5,862 bases of DNA, taken from positions 1-5,862 of the forward strand of contig JAEWAA010000015.1 in NCBI GenBank assembly GCA_023391955.1. Direction: 5' to 3'. Shown here one piece after another: positions 5,031-5,862 of this stretch. The notes under the pieces are model-generated. The model ran no database searches and was not told the origin of the DNA. It worked only from the letters and a program-made list of their open reading frames with translations. This DNA is from Bacillota bacterium (GTDB lineage: Bacteria; Bacillota; Bacilli; Paenibacillales; NBRC-103111). The number at the start of each line of letters is the position of its first letter. Positions within the stretch are counted from its first letter, which is position 1. A program made the translations under genes and the position numbers.

Positions 5031-5057
5031 ATGCGCCAAGCTTTGGCGTATTTTTTT
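5031..5057 (+). terminator. Rho-independent terminator of the LysR gene
   Basis: CGCCAA (5034-5039) pairs with TTGGCG (5043-5048) around a GCT loop. The stem extends outward by ATG/TAT with one G-T wobble. A run of seven T (5051-5057), then ATTTTTT, follows on the plus strand. It lies 53 bp after the LysR stop and extends one or two bases into the end of the oppositely oriented galactosidase gene. Confidence 0.8.
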
Positions 5058-5862
5058 ATTTTTTCACCGTGGTCAAATGGTACAGCTTGCTCTTGAAATC
5101 CCCGCCCAGGTCCGGGACGGGCAGGCCCGCATACATCAGACGGTCGCCTCCGTACACCACTCCGGTTTCCTTCAGCAGATAGTCCTTCTCGGGATCAAGC
5201 CCGGCCAGACGGACCCTTGCCCGCGGGGCATTGGGCTCCGCCAGCACCTGGAAGTAGCCCGCCAGGGCTTCGTTCTTGTCGGCGGACACAAACATCCATG
5301 CCGTCACATTGCCCTCGAAGGGGCTTTTCAGCCGGTACATATCCCCTTGTTGCACCAAGGTGCGGATTTCTTTGTAGAAGGCCACCTGGGCCTTGACCGC
5401 TTCTTTTTCCTCCTCGGTAAATACCGTCAGATCCAGCTCATACCCGAAGTTGCCGGACATGGCCACGTCGCCCCGCATGGAGAGCGGCGTCGTCCGGTGC
5501 ACCTGATGGTTGGGCACGGCGGAGACGTGGGCGCCCATAGCGCTGGCCGGATAGGCCAGACTGGTGCCGTATTGGATTTTGAGCCGTTCCACGGCATCCG
5601 TATTGTCGCTGGTCCAGGTTTGCGGCATGTAGTAGAGAATGCCGGGATCGAACCGTCCGCCGCCGCCGGAGCAGCTTTCGAAGAGCACCTTCGGGAAGCG
5701 GGTGGTGATGGCCTCCATCACCTTGTACAGGCCCAGCATGTAGCGGTGGGCGGTTTCACCCTGGCGCTCGGCAGGCAGGAGGGCGGAGCCCACCTCCGAC
5801 ATATGGCGGTTCATGTCCCATTTCACATAGGAGATAGGGGCGGAATCAAGAATGGCCGATAC
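5056..5862 (-). CDS. Alpha-galactosidase, GH36 (5' end outside window)
   Basis: The open frame covers 268 residues from the right edge to a TAA at 5058-5056. It begins inside the catalytic barrel: ISYVKWDMNRHMSEVGS contains the GH36 nucleophile Asp (residue 16 of the fragment) in KWDMNR. ESCSGGGGRFD (about 62-72) is the substrate-binding CxSGG-RxD motif. PQTWTSDNTDAVERLKIQYG holds the acid/base Asp at residue 86, exactly 70 residues after the nucleophile as in bacillar GH36 enzymes. The beta-sandwich C-terminal part (YAGLPVPDLGGDFKSKLYHL) is complete. Full enzymes of this type have about 730 residues, so roughly 460 are missing on the right. It hydrolyses terminal alpha-1,6-galactosides such as melibiose and raffinose. 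No signal peptide can be judged. The first in-frame start-like codon inside the fragment (GTG at 5826) is not the true start. Confidence 0.94.
   Translation of the reverse strand, partial: VSAILDSAPISYVKWDMNRHMSEVGSALLPAERQGETAHRYMLGLYKVMEAITTRFPKVLFESCSGGGGRFDPGILYYMPQTWTSDNTDAVERLKIQYGTSLAYPASAMGAHVSAVPNHQVHRTTPLSMRGDVAMSGNFGYELDLTVFTEEEKEAVKAQVAFYKEIRTLVQQGDMYRLKSPFEGNVTAWMFVSADKNEALAGYFQVLAEPNAPRARVRLAGLDPEKDYLLKETGVVYGGDRLMYAGLPVPDLGGDFKSKLYHLTTVKK

Noticed and set aside
5021..5033. Short GATGATGATG repeat between the two terminators
   Set aside because: It is only three units and is expected by chance; there is no sign of a larger repeat array.

Overview
The window looks like chromosomal DNA from an endospore-forming Firmicute, most likely Paenibacillus or a close relative. 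The reasons are a gerP spore-germination operon, strong GGAGG-type ribosome binding sites, fairly GC-rich coding sequence, and a bacillar-type GH36 alpha-galactosidase. Assignment to the genus is inference; no rRNA or other marker gene is present.

Layout. Positions 1-1775 on the minus strand hold five genes of a gerP operon in the usual order: gerPA, gerPB, gerPC, gerPD and gerPE, the last running off the left edge. gerPA/gerPB and gerPC/gerPD overlap by an ATGA, and gerPD/gerPE are two bases apart. A very good match to a sigma-K (late mother-cell) promoter precedes gerPA. Across a 186-bp divergent control region, the plus strand carries a gene for a divergent Hsp20/alpha-crystallin-like protein (1962-2468). 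It is followed by two very small single-pass membrane proteins (38 and 47 residues) and a basic protein of about 116 residues that I do not recognise. These four genes are all on one strand and closely packed; together with the gerP operon they may form a divergent mother-cell or spore-coat regulon.

Positions 3278-4978 hold a different module that looks less GC-rich by eye: a short-chain dehydrogenase/reductase (minus) and a LysR-type regulator (plus), divergently transcribed from a 114-bp region with interlocking promoters. This is the classic layout of a LysR regulator with its target gene. The regulator gene ends in a plus-strand terminator, immediately beside a minus-strand terminator serving the last gene.

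The right edge (5056-5862, minus) is the catalytic core and C-terminus of a GH36 alpha-galactosidase whose start lies outside the window. No tRNA, rRNA, CRISPR array, insertion sequence or phage gene was seen. The least explained stretch is 1962-3213: the sHsp-like protein, the two mini membrane proteins and the basic protein whose start codon is unclear.
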